Shown one piece after another: positions 10,675 to 21,932 of a stretch of DNA of 64,000 nucleotides. The notes below the pieces were generated by a model. The model had not been told where the DNA came from and searched no databases. It was given only the letters and a program-made list of their open reading frames with translations. The stretch's first letter is position 1. The number at the start of each line of letters is the position of its first letter. Position numbers and translations under genes: made by a program. The stretch covers positions 28,866 to 92,865 of the forward strand of contig JAPJBO010000899.1 of assembly GCA_030068145.1 (NCBI GenBank), given 5' to 3'. This DNA is from Diplonema papillatum. Taxonomy: Eukaryota > Euglenozoa > Diplonemea > Diplonemida > Diplonemidae.

Positions 10675-11511
10675 TTAGGACGGTGCTTGGATGAAGATGA
10701 ACGTCTGCGGGCCGAGGGCGTCGATGGGGACTGCGTACATCGCGTTGAGGGAAGGAGGGGCGGCGGCCACGGCGTAGTACGCGTGCGGCGCCTGCGGTTG
10801 GGGCAGCGGCTCGTAGGCAGTGACGAAGTTGCACTTCGCGGGTTGGAACGCCGGGTGCGGGTGGGGGTGGTTCATGACCACCGGGGAGGCGAGGGCAACG
10901 GGGCTCGTGCACGGGGCCGCGGCGGCTGCGTAGTAGATGGGCTGCTTCTGCATGGGCGCTGCGGCGTGCGGATCTGCGACGTACCACGTGTTCACAGGCG
11001 CCGGCAGCGGCACGAGCCCGCCGGCCGTCGCGGGGAGGGCCAACGGCAGCTGGTGGGTGGCTACTTTTTGGGCCACGGAGCCGGTCATCTCGCGGACTAA
11101 CGCCTGCCAGTGGCCGTGCGGCGTGCACTGCGCCTTCAGCACCGCGACGAGGGCTGCCGCGACGTAGGCCGCGACCTCTTGCTGCACGGCTGCCGTGCAG
11201 AGGTTCTTGATCCGTGCGAGGACGTGCTCCCCGTGCTGCTCGACGCGGTCGACCAAGCTCTGCTTCCTGTAGTGGATGTGCAGCTGCTTGCAGTCGCTGC
11301 CCTTGTCGCACCGCCGGGCGCTCAAGAAGTCCGGGCAGCGGAGGACCCTCCAGATCACCTCCGTCTTCGCCCGCCACTGCTTCTGGCAGACCCGGCACCG
11401 CAGCGTCATCGAGCCCTTCAGCACGCGCACGTTCTCCCACTCGTTGTGCGCGCAGCACTTCCGCACGACGGTCTCCTCGCCGTTGAGGTTCCGCGTGACG
11501 ATGGTTTGCAT
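10675..11511 (-). CDS. CCCH zinc-finger protein with N-terminal Cys/His ribbon
   Basis: The frame runs from an ATG at 11511 to a TAA at 10675 (278 residues) with strong GC bias. Residues 59-78 form a CCCH finger with spacing C-x8-C-x5-C-x3-H (C59, C68, C74, H78), a fold that normally binds single-stranded RNA. Upstream, C19/C20, H22, C39 and C42, with the segment LRCRVCQKQWR, look like a second zinc-binding ribbon. Residues 81-110 are helical and basic. The C-terminal half is low-complexity, rich in Ala, Pro and His with repeated PHP and AAAAP motifs, and likely disordered. An RNA-binding or mRNA-regulatory role in cytoplasm or nucleus is inference from the finger. No intron is needed. The start is the first ATG of the frame and lies just before the ribbon. 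Direct repeats flank the gene at 10326-10378 and 11539-11611. No orthologue is recognised. Confidence 0.8.
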   Translation of the reverse strand: MQTIVTRNLNGEETVVRKCCAHNEWENVRVLKGSMTLRCRVCQKQWRAKTEVIWRVLRCPDFLSARRCDKGSDCKQLHIHYRKQSLVDRVEQHGEHVLARIKNLCTAAVQQEVAAYVAAALVAVLKAQCTPHGHWQALVREMTGSVAQKVATHQLPLALPATAGGLVPLPAPVNTWYVADPHAAAPMQKQPIYYAAAAAPCTSPVALASPVVMNHPHPHPAFQPAKCNFVTAYEPLPQPQAPHAYYAVAAAPPSLNAMYAVPIDALGPQTFIFIQAPS

Positions 11512-11538
11512 CGTGTCTCTTTTTTTCAGAGCGCAAGC

Positions 11539-11611
11539 TTTTTTGTGTTGCCGACAATCAACCGGGGGGGGGGGGGGGGGGGGGGTTGATGTGCAGAGTC
11601 TGGTGTCTTTG
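11539..11611. repeat. Direct repeat flanking the CCCH gene, upstream copy with G22 tract
   Basis: This copy matches 10326-10378 but is split by a homopolymer of about 22 G (11565-11586). It lies just upstream of the CCCH gene's start codon. Confidence 0.8.
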
Positions 11612-13408
11612 CTTTTTTTCTTCTTTTTCTTCTTCTGCGGACGAAGCGCGGGAGGAGTGTGGGGCGGGAAAAGAGCGGACTAGGGGAGGGGGGCGTGTGT
11701 GTGAAAACGGCGGGTGCTTTCTTGTTTAGGAAAACCTTTTTTCCCGGCGTGTGTGGCGATGTTGATTGGGTGCACCTTTTATTTTTTCCTTTTATTTCTC
11801 CTTTTTCTTCTTCAGGACTCTCAAAAGGTTGTGTTCTGGCACTAGAGAGTCAATCGCAGGGAGAGTTGTGTACACGTGTGTGCGGACGCTGGAGTTCCTT
11901 TTTTTCTTTTCCGCCGGAGACCTGCAGGTGGCGTTTTAGAGTTAAAGTTCGCTTGAAACTCCGGGGGTAGGGTCTCTTCGAGCAAGAAAGGGCTATATGG
12001 TTTTGCTAGATTCGTAAACTGTATATAGAGTGGAAGGGGTGGTTTGCTTGGGAATCTGCGATTCAAAAATACCCCCCATCGTTGGCCAATGGTCTTGAGT
12101 TCAATAAGGGCGACAACAGGGGGTTTAACTAGAGGCTTTTCATGGTATTCTGCAGAGAGAGCCCATCGAGCCAACGCACTCCGACAGCAATACGGGGTAG
12201 TACGAGAAGAACCCCCGTTTCTAGTCCCTGGTACTATACGGTTGTTCGATCGGACAGTGCCGTGATGCTACCACTGGATGGATTATGGCTGAACGCCTCT
12301 AAGCCAGAACCCAGTCTAGAGGAATGCATGGCACATCGGATGTACCGGACGTCCTAAATTTTCGTATGTCTTAACCATGGTTTCAGGATAGACGGTAATT
12401 CTGGCGGCTATAACTACGTCGTCTTTAATGGTGGACTGCGCAAGTTGTGTCAGTCGAAGCTGGTGAAGAGATGGTATTCGATGAATCTTCTGCTGCCCTC
12501 TTCGGCACGTCACGCTCGGGCTGACGACACTTCACCGGTGTGTTTGTAGAGAGGACTCGCGTGAACTTCGGGGGCTATAGAGTCTCTTGACGTTCAGCAA
12601 CAGAAACATCCTTTATCGCAATGTGCTGCATGAATGGCTCGCAAGTTACCATGTATTCGCTTGATTCATGAATGACTACTGAACGAGTTTCCCTTCCTTT
12701 ATGCGTGCTACGTGAACAACGATCCCGCACCAAATTCCTGCCCCATGGGCGACCACTGCACAACGACGCGCAAATGAGGAAAGCGTGGATACGTCGATTT
12801 TAGTTCCGTCATTTTTTTCTTCTTTTCCCGGGTTCGTTACTTCTGATAGGTGAAAAGAGACAGCTTCGCCGAGGAACGAGGAAGATCATCAAAACGCCCT
12901 CCCTCCGCCACCTCCCATTTGAAGAAGAAGCGGGGGAAGGAGGCCGGAGAAGACGAAAGAAAACAGGAGAATGAAACGGCGCAAGTACTGTGAACGGGAA
13001 GGGAAAATTGTATGTGTCGCCACTTACTGTACGAAGATCAACGAGTGTCGTTGAGTTTCTGCTGCTATGACCCCCTTTCTCATTTTCGACGTGTGCATCC
13101 TTCTGGCCTTCGCACACGTTGCTCTTGGACTTGCACCCACGCGACGAAACGAAACAATTCGAAACGAGGCGTGACAAGTAGAAAACTACCGTGTTTTCCT
13201 CTTTCGTGAACTGCAGGGGTTCGTTTCGCACAAGGACGCATCGTAGCGCACGTGGCTTTCTACAAGACCGATCCACAAGGGGTTGAGCAACACTGCCGAA
13301 TACAAGCCCGAGTTGCAGCCACAAGTCCCACAACGCGCCGCATCCCATAGTCGGCTGATGTCTAGACCTGTGGACAAAAGGTCGGTTTTGGGGTTGTTTC
13401 AAACGGAA
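11612..13408. other. No confident gene; one 197-codon open frame of doubtful status
   Basis: This stretch holds a T-rich tract (11610-11640), a copy of the agttcgcttgaaactccggg repeat (11934-11995) and a partial one near 12560. A minus-strand open frame at 12809-13402 has no recognisable domain. It contains a donor-like site (acagtaagtgg near 13018), so part of it could be an exon, but I cannot support that. Confidence 0.4.
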
Positions 13409-14052
13409 TCAACCCCCCCCCCCCCCCCCCCCCTAGGGCTATGTTGGCAAGTAAACGCGTTTCCATCCGTTTTTTCCAAAACATGGAAACGGAAACGGAA
13501 ACGGCTCCTTCCTTGGTTTTGCAGGCTACCCCGGGGAAACCACGCAACACCACCAGGGGTTACGGGGAAGTCCAGCCCCAGAAGTTGGAGTTGAAGAGGG
13601 CGCCCGAGTCACACCCAAAGAGCGGGTGTGACACCCGCTTTTTTAACTGCAGCTTTAACTCCAGCTTCTGAGGCTGCTCACATCCCGCACAGGGTGTGTC
13701 AACTTGCAGCCAAAACCGAAAATGATGTCGTGCATACGACCTCGTCGAGAAAAGAATAGGGGAGGTCACCAGGCCCAATTCTTTGAGTGCTTGGTTGCCA
13801 CCAGGATGTTGACCGCGCAGTTCGGGACTATTTCGGAGACAGCACCGTTTGCACAGATAAATTTGTTTTGCTGGCTCGTTGAGAAATACCCCTATTTTTT
13901 TTTCCCCCCGCTTACACACTGCAATCTGCAGCAGCCGTTTCCCAAATAAGGAAACGCCGTTTCCTTGAAAGTATGGAAACGGAAACGGAAACGGGAAACG
14001 TTTCCGTTTACTTGCCATCATAGCCGCCCCCCCCCCCCCTAGGGCTATGTAG
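13409..14052. mobile_element. Composite inverted-repeat element with C-tracts and ggaaac repeats
   Basis: The left end is a C run (13411-13431) followed by ctagggctatgttggcaag and taaacg. The right end has cgtttacttgccatcatagc before a C run and ctagggctatg (14003-14052). The arms are inverted to each other and lie inside hexanucleotide repeats (ggaaac/gtttcc) at about 13482-13505, 13970-14010 and 14055-14095. A copy of the 2261-2439 element (13561-13681) sits inside, giving a nested arrangement. No coding potential. Confidence 0.6.
13561..13681. mobile_element. MITE-like inverted-repeat element, second copy
   Basis: This is related to 2261-2439: the arm gtccagccccagaagttgga is mirrored by ctttaactccagcttctgag, with the palindromic core gcgggtgtgacacccgc in between. 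It lies inside the larger composite element at 13409-14052. Confidence 0.75.
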
Positions 14053-14508
14053 GATGGAAACGTTGGAAACGTTTCCGTTTCCGTTTCCGTTTCCTTCTTT
14101 TTGGCGGTGGATGGAAACGCCGTTTCTTTTCAAAAGAAACGGCTGGTATGCCACTAGTATACTGGCTGAAGGTCCGACCGGAAATGTGTTCCGAACGGCG
14201 GACCCCGCAATGGAGTGGGAAACCGTGGACAAGGAGGCTCCGAAAAAGAGGGAGGAAGGAAGCATAAGAGTTGCGACCGCGTGGAGCAGACGCAAGCACA
14301 CGCATCCGGTTGCGATGGCTTTGAGGTCTGCAGCTCTTTACACCAATGGCTGTTGTGGCGACGATGCTCTGTTATGCGAGGCCGTTGGCCAACGCATAGG
14401 CTATACAGATACGATCGTTCAGGACAGCGGGAGCACCGCCGCGCCACAGGCTACAAGACCGGGGTTTTTCGGCGTAAGACAAAGAGAAGCGCGCCCGCCA
14501 GTCTCCTC

Positions 14509-17500
14509 TCAGTCTTCTTCGTCCTTGGCGTCGACCTCTTCTTCGTCTTCGGGGATGCCTCGGATGTAGAGAACGTTGTTGCATCTGTGCCGGGTTTGAA
14601 GACGCGTTCGATGGGTCTTTTTAGATATAGCAGACTCGCTGCCTGACCCACGAGCAACCCTTTCCACCCCATGCTTATTTCTTTGTAAAGGGGGGGGGGG
14701 AACTTAGTTTAATGTTTAGGCAGGACACTGCCTCTCATGCATGTTTGATGCAAGCATCAAGTCTTCTTCGAAGAGAGTGTAAAATAGAAAAGGGAAAAAG
14801 GAAAAGGGTAAAGGGGTCACGGGGAGTGTAAGACTCCACAGGTAGGGTATGAAACCTTGAGGGACTAGTCCTCTTTATTCTTTTTCACCGCGGTGCTGTG
14901 TGCACCTCGCGTCTCGGGTTTCGCTCGTGAAGGGGTCGAATAATAACAGTTATTTGACACACGTCTCGTTGTCTAAAAACACTACCACCATTCGATCCTG
15001 CTACTGTCAGGTGTTATTATTCGACAAAACGAGTAATAACACAGGTGTTATTATTCGACCCCCCCCCACCCCTTTAGGTGCCCAGGAAGTCTTTATGTGT
15101 ACCCTTTTCTCCTGGCCCGTTGCAGGTAGGCAGTCGGTTGCGAGACTGACAGCTGGGCGGCGCCACCCTCCTCTACGGAGGGCTCGGCTTCGCCCGCTTG
15201 AGAATCCGGGATTTTAGAGTCTCCGGGTGACCTTCGTCGAATGGGTTTAGTCGAATGGGTTCTTTTAGAGCTAATACGTACTGGGTGGGTTTGGGGGGGC
15301 ATGCATGGCTTCTTTCGTGTACACTTTACTCGCTTGCTTTGGCAAGTCAGGTTCGAAACAATTTGTGATCTCACCAAGTTCGGGGAGTGTTCTTGGGCTC
15401 CCCAGGTTTTTTTTAGAGTTTTCACTGCAGTGAAAATTACCCAGTTGTATTTGTGATATGGTTGCTCATCATTTGGGCCGTCCCACGTCACTATTCGTAT
15501 GCCCTTCCCTTAGTACCTTTCCGGAAGCGAAAGTGTGGGGCCGCGACGTGAAGGCTGGACCAAGAGAGACCGACTTGATCACGCCTTGCTTTCGCTCGAT
15601 CACTTTTCGACGAACTGGGGGGGGGCACAATGTAGGCAAAAAAACGAATCCTGGAGCAAAAAAAAGAGCAAAGAAACAAAAAAAAAAAAACACAAACCTC
15701 CAGAGCAAAAAAAACAGCAAAAAAACAAAAAACAAAAAAAAACAGGTAGGGTGCCAACATTGGGGGGGCACGGCGCGGTACACGGAATTCCATTGCTACG
15801 GCCTCCCACCCGATTCCCCAACACCGTGTGGAAAGCAAAAAAAGGAGTTGAGGATGAGAAGTCATACCGGATGAGGACATCGCCTAGCTGTCCAGAGAAG
15901 GTTCCGTCGATGTGCTCTTCACACCTGTGAGGTTGTATAATGTGATTTTCCTTGGCTTCTAACGAACTCGGTCTCTCGTAGTGGGCGTGATGGCTCTGGG
16001 AAATCGAACTGCGTTCTACGAAAGACGTTCGAACGAACGTACGAGCAATGCTGGTTCATCGCCGTCAGGTGCCACCCTCGTAAGATGGATGCAGGATCTC
16101 GCCTGGGAGTAAAACACCGCAGTTGAAGGTGGGCAACTGGGTGTGATTAACCGGGCTTCTAACAAACTCGGTAGCTTGTGGTGGATGTGATTCGTGAAAA
16201 GAACTCCCGACCTTCGAATAGAGGTTACGAGCTTACACCCGGCAATGCCGACCCACGTAAGAGAAGTAGAGGTGGCATCTCGCCTGGGAGTAAAACACCG
16301 CAGTTGAAGGTGGACAACTGGGTGTGATTAACCGGGCTTCTAACAAATGATTAACCGGGCTTCTAACAAACTCGATATCTCATAAATAAAAGATAGGTGC
16401 GATTCGTGACTTGATAATGTCGACCCACGTGAGAAGTAAACATGGCATCTCGCCTGGGAGTAAAACACCGCAGTTGAAGGTGGGCAACTGGGTGTGATTA
16501 ACCGGGCTTCTAACAAATGATTAACCGGGCTTCTAACAAACTCGATATCTCATAAATAAAAGATAGGTGCGATTCGTGACTTGATAATGTCGACCCACGT
16601 GAGAAGTAAACATGGCATCTCGCCTGGGAGTAAAACACCGCAGTTGAAGGTGGGCAACTGGGTGTGATTAACCGGGCTTCTAACAAATGATTAACCGGGC
16701 TTCTAACAAACTCGATATCTCATAAATAAAAGATAGGTGCGATTCGTGACTTGATAATGTCGACCCACGTGAGAAGTAAACATGGCATCTCGCCTGGGAG
16801 TAAAACACCGCAGTTGAAGGTGGGCAACTGGGTGTGATTAACCGGGCTTCTAACAAATGATTAACCGGGCTTCTAACAAACTCGATATCTCATAAATAAA
16901 AGATAGGTGCGATTCGTGACTTGATAATGTCGACCCACGTGAGAAGTAAACATGGCATCTCGCCTGGGAGTAAAACACCGCAGTTGAAGGTGGGCAACTG
17001 GGTGTGATTAACCGGGCTTCTAACAAATGATTAACCGGGCTTCTAACAAACTCGATATCTCATAAATAAAAGATAGGTGCGATTCGTGACTTGATAATGT
17101 CGACCCACGTGAGAAGTAAACATGGCATCTCGCCTGGGAGTAAAACACCGCAGTTGAAGGTGGGCAACTGGGTGTGATTAACCGGGCTTCTAGCAAACTC
17201 GGTATCTCGTGGTAGACGTGATTAACTTCCGCCGTAAGACCTTCGAAAAGAGGGTACCAATGCCGAATCACGTGGGCACAAGTAGATGTGCATCTCGCCT
17301 GGGAGTAAAACACGGCAGTTGGTGTGATTAACCGGGCTTTTAAAGAACTCCGTATCTCGTAATAGTAGCTGTGATTCATGGAGCCAGAACTTCCGATGTA
17401 AGACCTTCAAATGAGATTTCGAGCGTACACCCGGCAATGCCGAAACCCACGTAAGAAGTCGAGGTGGCATCTCGCCTGGGAGTAAAACACCGCAGTTGAA

Positions 17501-19885
17501 GGTGGGCAACTGGGTGTGATTAACCGGGCTTCTAACAAACTCGGTATCTCGTAATAAATGTGAATAGTGAGAACAGAACTTCCACGGTAAGAGTTTCGAA
17601 AAGAGGTTACGCCATGCCGACCCACGGAAGAACAACATGTGGCATCTCGCCTGGGAGTAAAACACCGCAGTTGAAGGTGGGCAACTGGGTGTGATTAACC
17701 GGGCTTTTAAAGAACTCGGTATCTCGTTAATAGTAGCTGTGATGCATGGAACCAGAACTTCCGATGTAAGACCTTCAAGAGATTACGAGCGTACACCCGG
17801 CAATGCCGACCCGTAAGAAGTCGAGGTGGCATCTCGCCTGGAGTAAAACACCGCAGTTGAAGGTGGGCAACTGGGTGTGATTCACCGGGCTTGTAACAAA
17901 CTCGGTATCTCGTCACAGATGTGATTCGTGAAAACAGAACTTCCACGGTAAGAGTTCCGAAAAGAGGTTACGCGATGCCGACCCACGGAAGAAGAACATG
18001 TGGCATCTCGCCTGGGAGTAAAACGCCGCAGTTGAAGTGTGATTAACCGGGCTTTGAAAGAACTCGGTACCTCGTTAATAGTAGCTGTGATTCATGGAAC
18101 CAGAACTTCCGATGTAAGACCTTCAAATGAGATTACGAGCGTAATGCCGACCCACGTAAGAAGTCGAGGTGGCATCTCGCCTGGGAGTAAAACACCGCAG
18201 TTGAAGGTGGGCAACTGGGTGTGATTAACCGGGCTTCTAACAAACTCGGTATCTCGTAATAAATGTGATGCATGAAGATAGAACTTCCGACGTCAGACCT
18301 TCGAATGCCTGCCCAAGTTGCCCCTCGTATTTAGTAGATGAAAAGATGCAGCATCTTGCCTGGGAGTAAAACACCGCAATTGAAGGATGGCAACTGGGTG
18401 TGATTGACCGGGCTTCTAACAGCTGGATTAGGTATGCTGGCTCTGCTTTGTGGAAAACAGAACGTCATTTGAGCAAACTTAGGAACTAGTTCTGGCAATG
18501 CTGGTTCGTGGTAGTGGGTCACCCTCGTAAGTAGATGTGGCATCTTGCCTGGGAGTAAAACACCGCAAGTGAAGGATGGCGACTAGGTGTGAATAACTGG
18601 GCTTCCAACAAATTCAATATCGTCGTAGACGTGAAAACAGAACGTTCTTTGAGCATAGTTGCGAACGTACTCTGGAAATGCTGCTCCAGATCACGGTGTC
18701 ACTCTATCTCGCCTGGGAGTAAAACACCGCAGTTGAAGGTGGGCAACTGGGTGTGATTAACCGGGCTTGTAACCAGCACCATCTCTTGAAGTAGGCGTGC
18801 TGGCTCTGATTCGTGAAAACAGAGCTTCCGACGAGAGGCCTTCGAACAAACTTGCGAGCTGACATCCTTGTCGAAAGTAGAAGCGGCATCTTGCCTGGGA
18901 GTAAAACACCGCAGTTGAAGGTGGGCAACTGAGTGTGATTAACCGGGCTTCGAATCAACCCTTGCGAGCAGGCATTCCTGAGAATGGCCCACGATTCCAA
19001 CAAGACCTCAGTGCCAGCAAAGGTACGGACAGCAAGAATGACAGCCAGTCACTCTTGCTGTCCACACTTTCTGCACCGACACGCGAGCATAGCTTTGGCT
19101 TCCCTTGAAAACCTAAGCTGCCCATAGCGTGCGGATCTATATGGCGCGCCCGAGACAGCTGGTGGACACAGCAGGCGGTTGGTATTGCAGACCTCGGTGC
19201 GCGCAACCGATTAACCAGCAAGAGTGTCCATGTGCCTTCTCAGCTGGTGGACACGGCAGGCGGTTGGTATTGCAAACCTCGGTGCGCGCAACCGATTAAC
19301 CAGCAAGAGTGACGGGCAATGTGCCTTCTCAGGTTGGCATTGCAAACCTCGGTGCGCGCAACCGATTAACCAGCAAGAGTGGCGGGCCATGTGCCTTCTC
19401 AGCTGGTGGACACGGCAGGCGGTTGGTATTGCAAGCCTCGGTGCGCGCAACCGATTTACCAGCAAGAGTGACGGGCCATGTGCCTTCTCAGCTGGCGGAC
19501 ACCGCCACTCGAGGCTCAAAGCACAAGCTTCGTTTGCAGTCCTTGGCTGCCCCTAGCATGTGGAGCTATAGCGTCCGTATACAGCTTGTGAGCACGGCAG
19601 GCATACGTGCACTGGCGCTTCCTCTCCCCTTCCCCTGTGCTCAGCAAAAATCGTGAAACACTCCAAAAAGGCTCCGAAAGGCTCGCAAACGGTGGTCCTT
19701 GCACGACTCCATCTGGTCCCGACTACTTTGTGTGAGTGAGCATACCTCGCAAGCTGCAGGTTCATGTAAGAGTCGACGGAAACGAGCAGCCCTCGGTATT
19801 CGTGTCCCCACTTCAGCTTCACCACGGTGTGCTTGCCGACCAGGTCCTGCAGGTACGGCATCGGGTTCACGGGTTCCGAATCCAT
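14509..19885 (-). CDS. SNRPF: Spliceosomal small nuclear ribonucleoprotein SmF (three exons)
   Basis: SmF is one of seven Sm proteins forming the ring on U1, U2, U4 and U5 snRNAs in the spliceosome. Exon 1 is 19746-19885, exon 2 15868-15924 and exon 3 14509-14584. The joined frame is 273 bases, 90 codons plus TGA, close to the family's usual 80-95 residues. Exon 1 (residues 1-46) carries the Sm1 motif, with [10 protein letters not shown] and [11 protein letters not shown]. Exon 2 supplies [17 protein letters not shown]. Exon 3 starts by completing Arg66 and gives the Sm2 motif [10 protein letters not shown], then an acidic tail [13 protein letters not shown]. Donors are GAG|GTATGCTC and CCG|GTATGACT; acceptors are CACAG|G and CACAG|A. 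Both junctions keep phase (2 to 2). Cys67 after the Sm2 Arg and the acidic tail fit SmF rather than LSm6. The introns are 3821 and 1283 bases, unusually large for 57- and 76-base exons. Intron 1 contains two satellite arrays. Confidence 0.93.
14705..14785. repeat. Triple-hairpin dispersed repeat, copy 3
   Basis: This copy has the hairpins aggcaggacactgcct and ttgatgcaagcatcaa, then cttcttcgaagag. It lies inside SmF intron 2. Other copies are at 2605-2680 and 38995-39070. Confidence 0.7.
14934..15065. mobile_element. Small inverted-repeat element ending gtcgaataataac / gttattattcgac
   Basis: The left end ggtcgaataataacag is mirrored by gttattattcgaccccc at the right. A second copy starts at about 29056 (gtcgaacaacaacagttatt) and shares the interior ttatttgacacacgtct and ctaaaa, but its right end is replaced by the actagtgcac-type minisatellite. 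It lies in SmF intron 2. Confidence 0.7.
16085..18950. repeat. Satellite array of about 170-bp units inside SmF intron 1
   Basis: About 17 units share the core gcatctcgcctgggagtaaa, then cgcagttgaaggtgggcaac and gattaaccgggcttctaac. Five central units are essentially identical with an exact 170-base step (catggcatctcgcctgggag at 16441, 16611, 16781, 16951, 17121). Flanking units are diverged, with spacings of about 165-190 and substitutions such as gcatcttgcc. This pattern suggests recent homogenisation at the centre. The array lies wholly within the 3.8-kb intron 1 of SmF (15925-19745). Confidence 0.95.
19140..19510. repeat. Second tandem array in SmF intron 1 (70-89 bp units)
   Basis: The motif gtgcgcgcaaccgatt followed by accagcaagagtg occurs four times (from 19197, 19282, 19352 and 19441), each preceded by variants of cggcaggcggttggtattgc. 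Spacings are 85, 70 and 89 bases. The first pieces overlap tgacagccagtcactcttgc upstream near 19040. Confidence 0.85.
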
Positions 19886-21480
19886 TGTTGCGCCGCCAAG
19901 TCCCTCCCCCTCTTGGTTCTTCTCGTTCCTGGTTCTTTGATTGCTGGTGGGAAACTAGTTTCTCTTGTGAATTCGGGGCGAAAAGGGAAAGATCTTTGTT
20001 AATTCAAGGCTTAAAGCTCGCCTGATCGAACACGCGAGTCCGGTCACAGCACTTTCGCCGGACATTCGCGCGTGTTTGCGTTCATGTGGTACCTTGGCAG
20101 AGTGGATCGATACGTTGCATCGGTCAAGCCGAGACGCAATTGCCTGGCATTGTGCGGTGCACGTCGCAGTTGGGTGGTGTTGACGCGGGGTCCTTGTTGA
20201 GCCGCCGGCGTGCTGGATGAGAGAACCACGCTACGCTTGCTACCACCGTGACTCCGGGAGTGTGTGTTTTTAGAGTTAAAGTTCGCTTGAAAAAAAAAAT
20301 CCGGGGGCTTAGGGTCTCCGTGTGACCGTTCATGAATGGGTTCTCTTAGAGCAAGAAAGGGCTATATGGTTACGGGTTGTATATTTAGTGCACGCTTTCG
20401 ATATGGGTTATGGCTAGCCATGTCTGGGGCTGTTTTTGCGCGGGTTCACCTCATAACACGGCCGCCTTTTGCCGGTAGCTAGTGACAAGTTGCGCTGGAT
20501 CCTACACTCCCCCGCGCGCTGCCAGATACGTGAGACGCTTCTCGCAGCTCGTCTAACTGCCCTCCTCTTACTCTTCCTTTGCTCTTGCTGTGCCACAGGG
20601 CACTGCTTGACTACGCATTATGTCTTGTTGTCGCAATGTAACAGGACAGGGCACCAACGGTGCATCGGCTGTGTACAAAAGGTGCGTATAAGTCGATCTT
20701 TGAGTGCGTGAGCGCCTCCGAAGAAAGGTCAAACACACTAGTCCAGGCTACTTAGCCAGGGTATCTGGGCCGCGCCCCCCTCCTTCTCTTGGTCGCCTGG
20801 GTCTTGCGTCTTGCTGGTCCGTCCGGGCTGGTCGCTTCGCGCCTCCCCTTCGTCTTGCAAGCTGCAAGGTGTGCGGGGTGTCCTTTGTACGAAAGGTGCG
20901 ACAAAAGAGCCGGGTAAGTTGGAAGCTAGGTGCAGGAACCGTTTCAGCCAGTCGGGTCTAAACGGACTCGTGGCGTCGTTTGTCTGCAAAGAAAGGACGC
21001 AGCGGCCTCTCTACACGCGCGCAGCACTGCGGTGGATCACGCTGTGGAAGCTTGGTTGCGAGAAGCCGGTTCGAGAACAAGAGGGAGAACCCAAGCTGGG
21101 CTGCGAAGCAACCACAAGTGATAGCTAGGGTATACGGGGGATCCGGGTGCGGCCCCTGCGACCTGATTATCGGGCGGCCCACCCCCCGGAATGTTTCCAC
21201 CGAGTCGCCTGGCTGGACTGCGTTCTTTCTTGGCTGGTGTGTTTTCGTCACCCACGTGCCGCCGGGTTTTCTTGGAACACCCGCGGGGATGTCGGCGACG
21301 CAATACTATCAACAGAGTCCGATGCGATGGCATCAGAGGGATCACGCCCATAGGTCTCTTCTTGGTTGCTGGCCATTAGGGGCTACCGGTTGATGATCAC
21401 CTTACCGGCACCTAACCGAGGGTCCCCGAACACGTCGGTTAACACGCCATCGGCAGTCCATCACCTTTATTCACCTTCCA
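19886..21480. other. Upstream region of SmF; no other gene recognised
   Basis: This is the stretch between the SmF start codon and the degenerate repeats downstream of the next minus-strand gene. It must contain the SmF promoter and 5' leader, but no TATA-like or other core element is convincing. A copy of the agttcgcttgaa repeat lies at 20266-20345. Open frames here are short and lack domains. Confidence 0.4.
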
Positions 21481-21932
21481 GAGCACCAGACCACCAGAGC
21501 GCCACTTTTGAGCACGAGACGGAGATTGGCTCTATGAGATGGGGGCGGCGGGAGGATGGCAACGCACTGAGCATGCACGGCAGAAGAGCCCCGGCGAGGT
21601 GGGCTCTTCTTGCTCCTGCAGCTTCTCCGTTTTCGAGCTCCAGACCGAGTGTAGTCGTCGGAGACATGGGACGACACGTTCTACCCGCATGCGGCTCGGC
21701 GATGGGCTGCTCGTACGAACTTGGTACTTTCGAGCACCAGACCGAGATTTGCTTTGGAGATGGAGGGCACACATCCCGAATGTCATCAAAAGGGCCCCGG
21801 CGGGCGCGGGCTGCTCGTGCACGGTGCTGGCAGCTGCTCTTACACTTTCGAACGCCAGACCGGAATTGGCCCTAGGAGATGGAGGACACATTACACGAAA
21901 GTCATCAACAGGGCGGCTGGTTGTCGATGATA
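21481..21932. repeat. Degenerate tandem copies of the zinc-finger coding segment
   Basis: The stretch 21933-22000, encoding the end of the C2HC finger of the neighbouring gene, resembles segments near 21505, 21630, 21735 and 21855, each with a variant of cgagcaccagaccgagat followed by a gagatgg-type motif. Read on the minus strand they give SVWCSKV-like peptides (for example QISVWCSKV), but the CxxC half of the finger is lost and the frames are broken. They look like decayed tandem duplications just 3' of the intact copy. Confidence 0.65.

Noticed and set aside
10550-11557. 335-codon minus-strand frame overlapping the CCCH gene, and plus-strand frames opposite it
   Set aside because: Out-of-frame readings of the same GC-rich gene; Arg/Ala-rich with no domain, whereas the 278-residue frame has a complete CCCH finger.
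12809-13402. 197-codon minus-strand open frame
   Set aside because: No domain, mixed composition, and overlapping open frames; kept only as a note in the surrounding region.
16085-18950. Direct-repeat array considered as a CRISPR
   Set aside because: Units of about 170 bp are contiguous with no unique spacers, lie in a eukaryotic intron and have no cas genes nearby.
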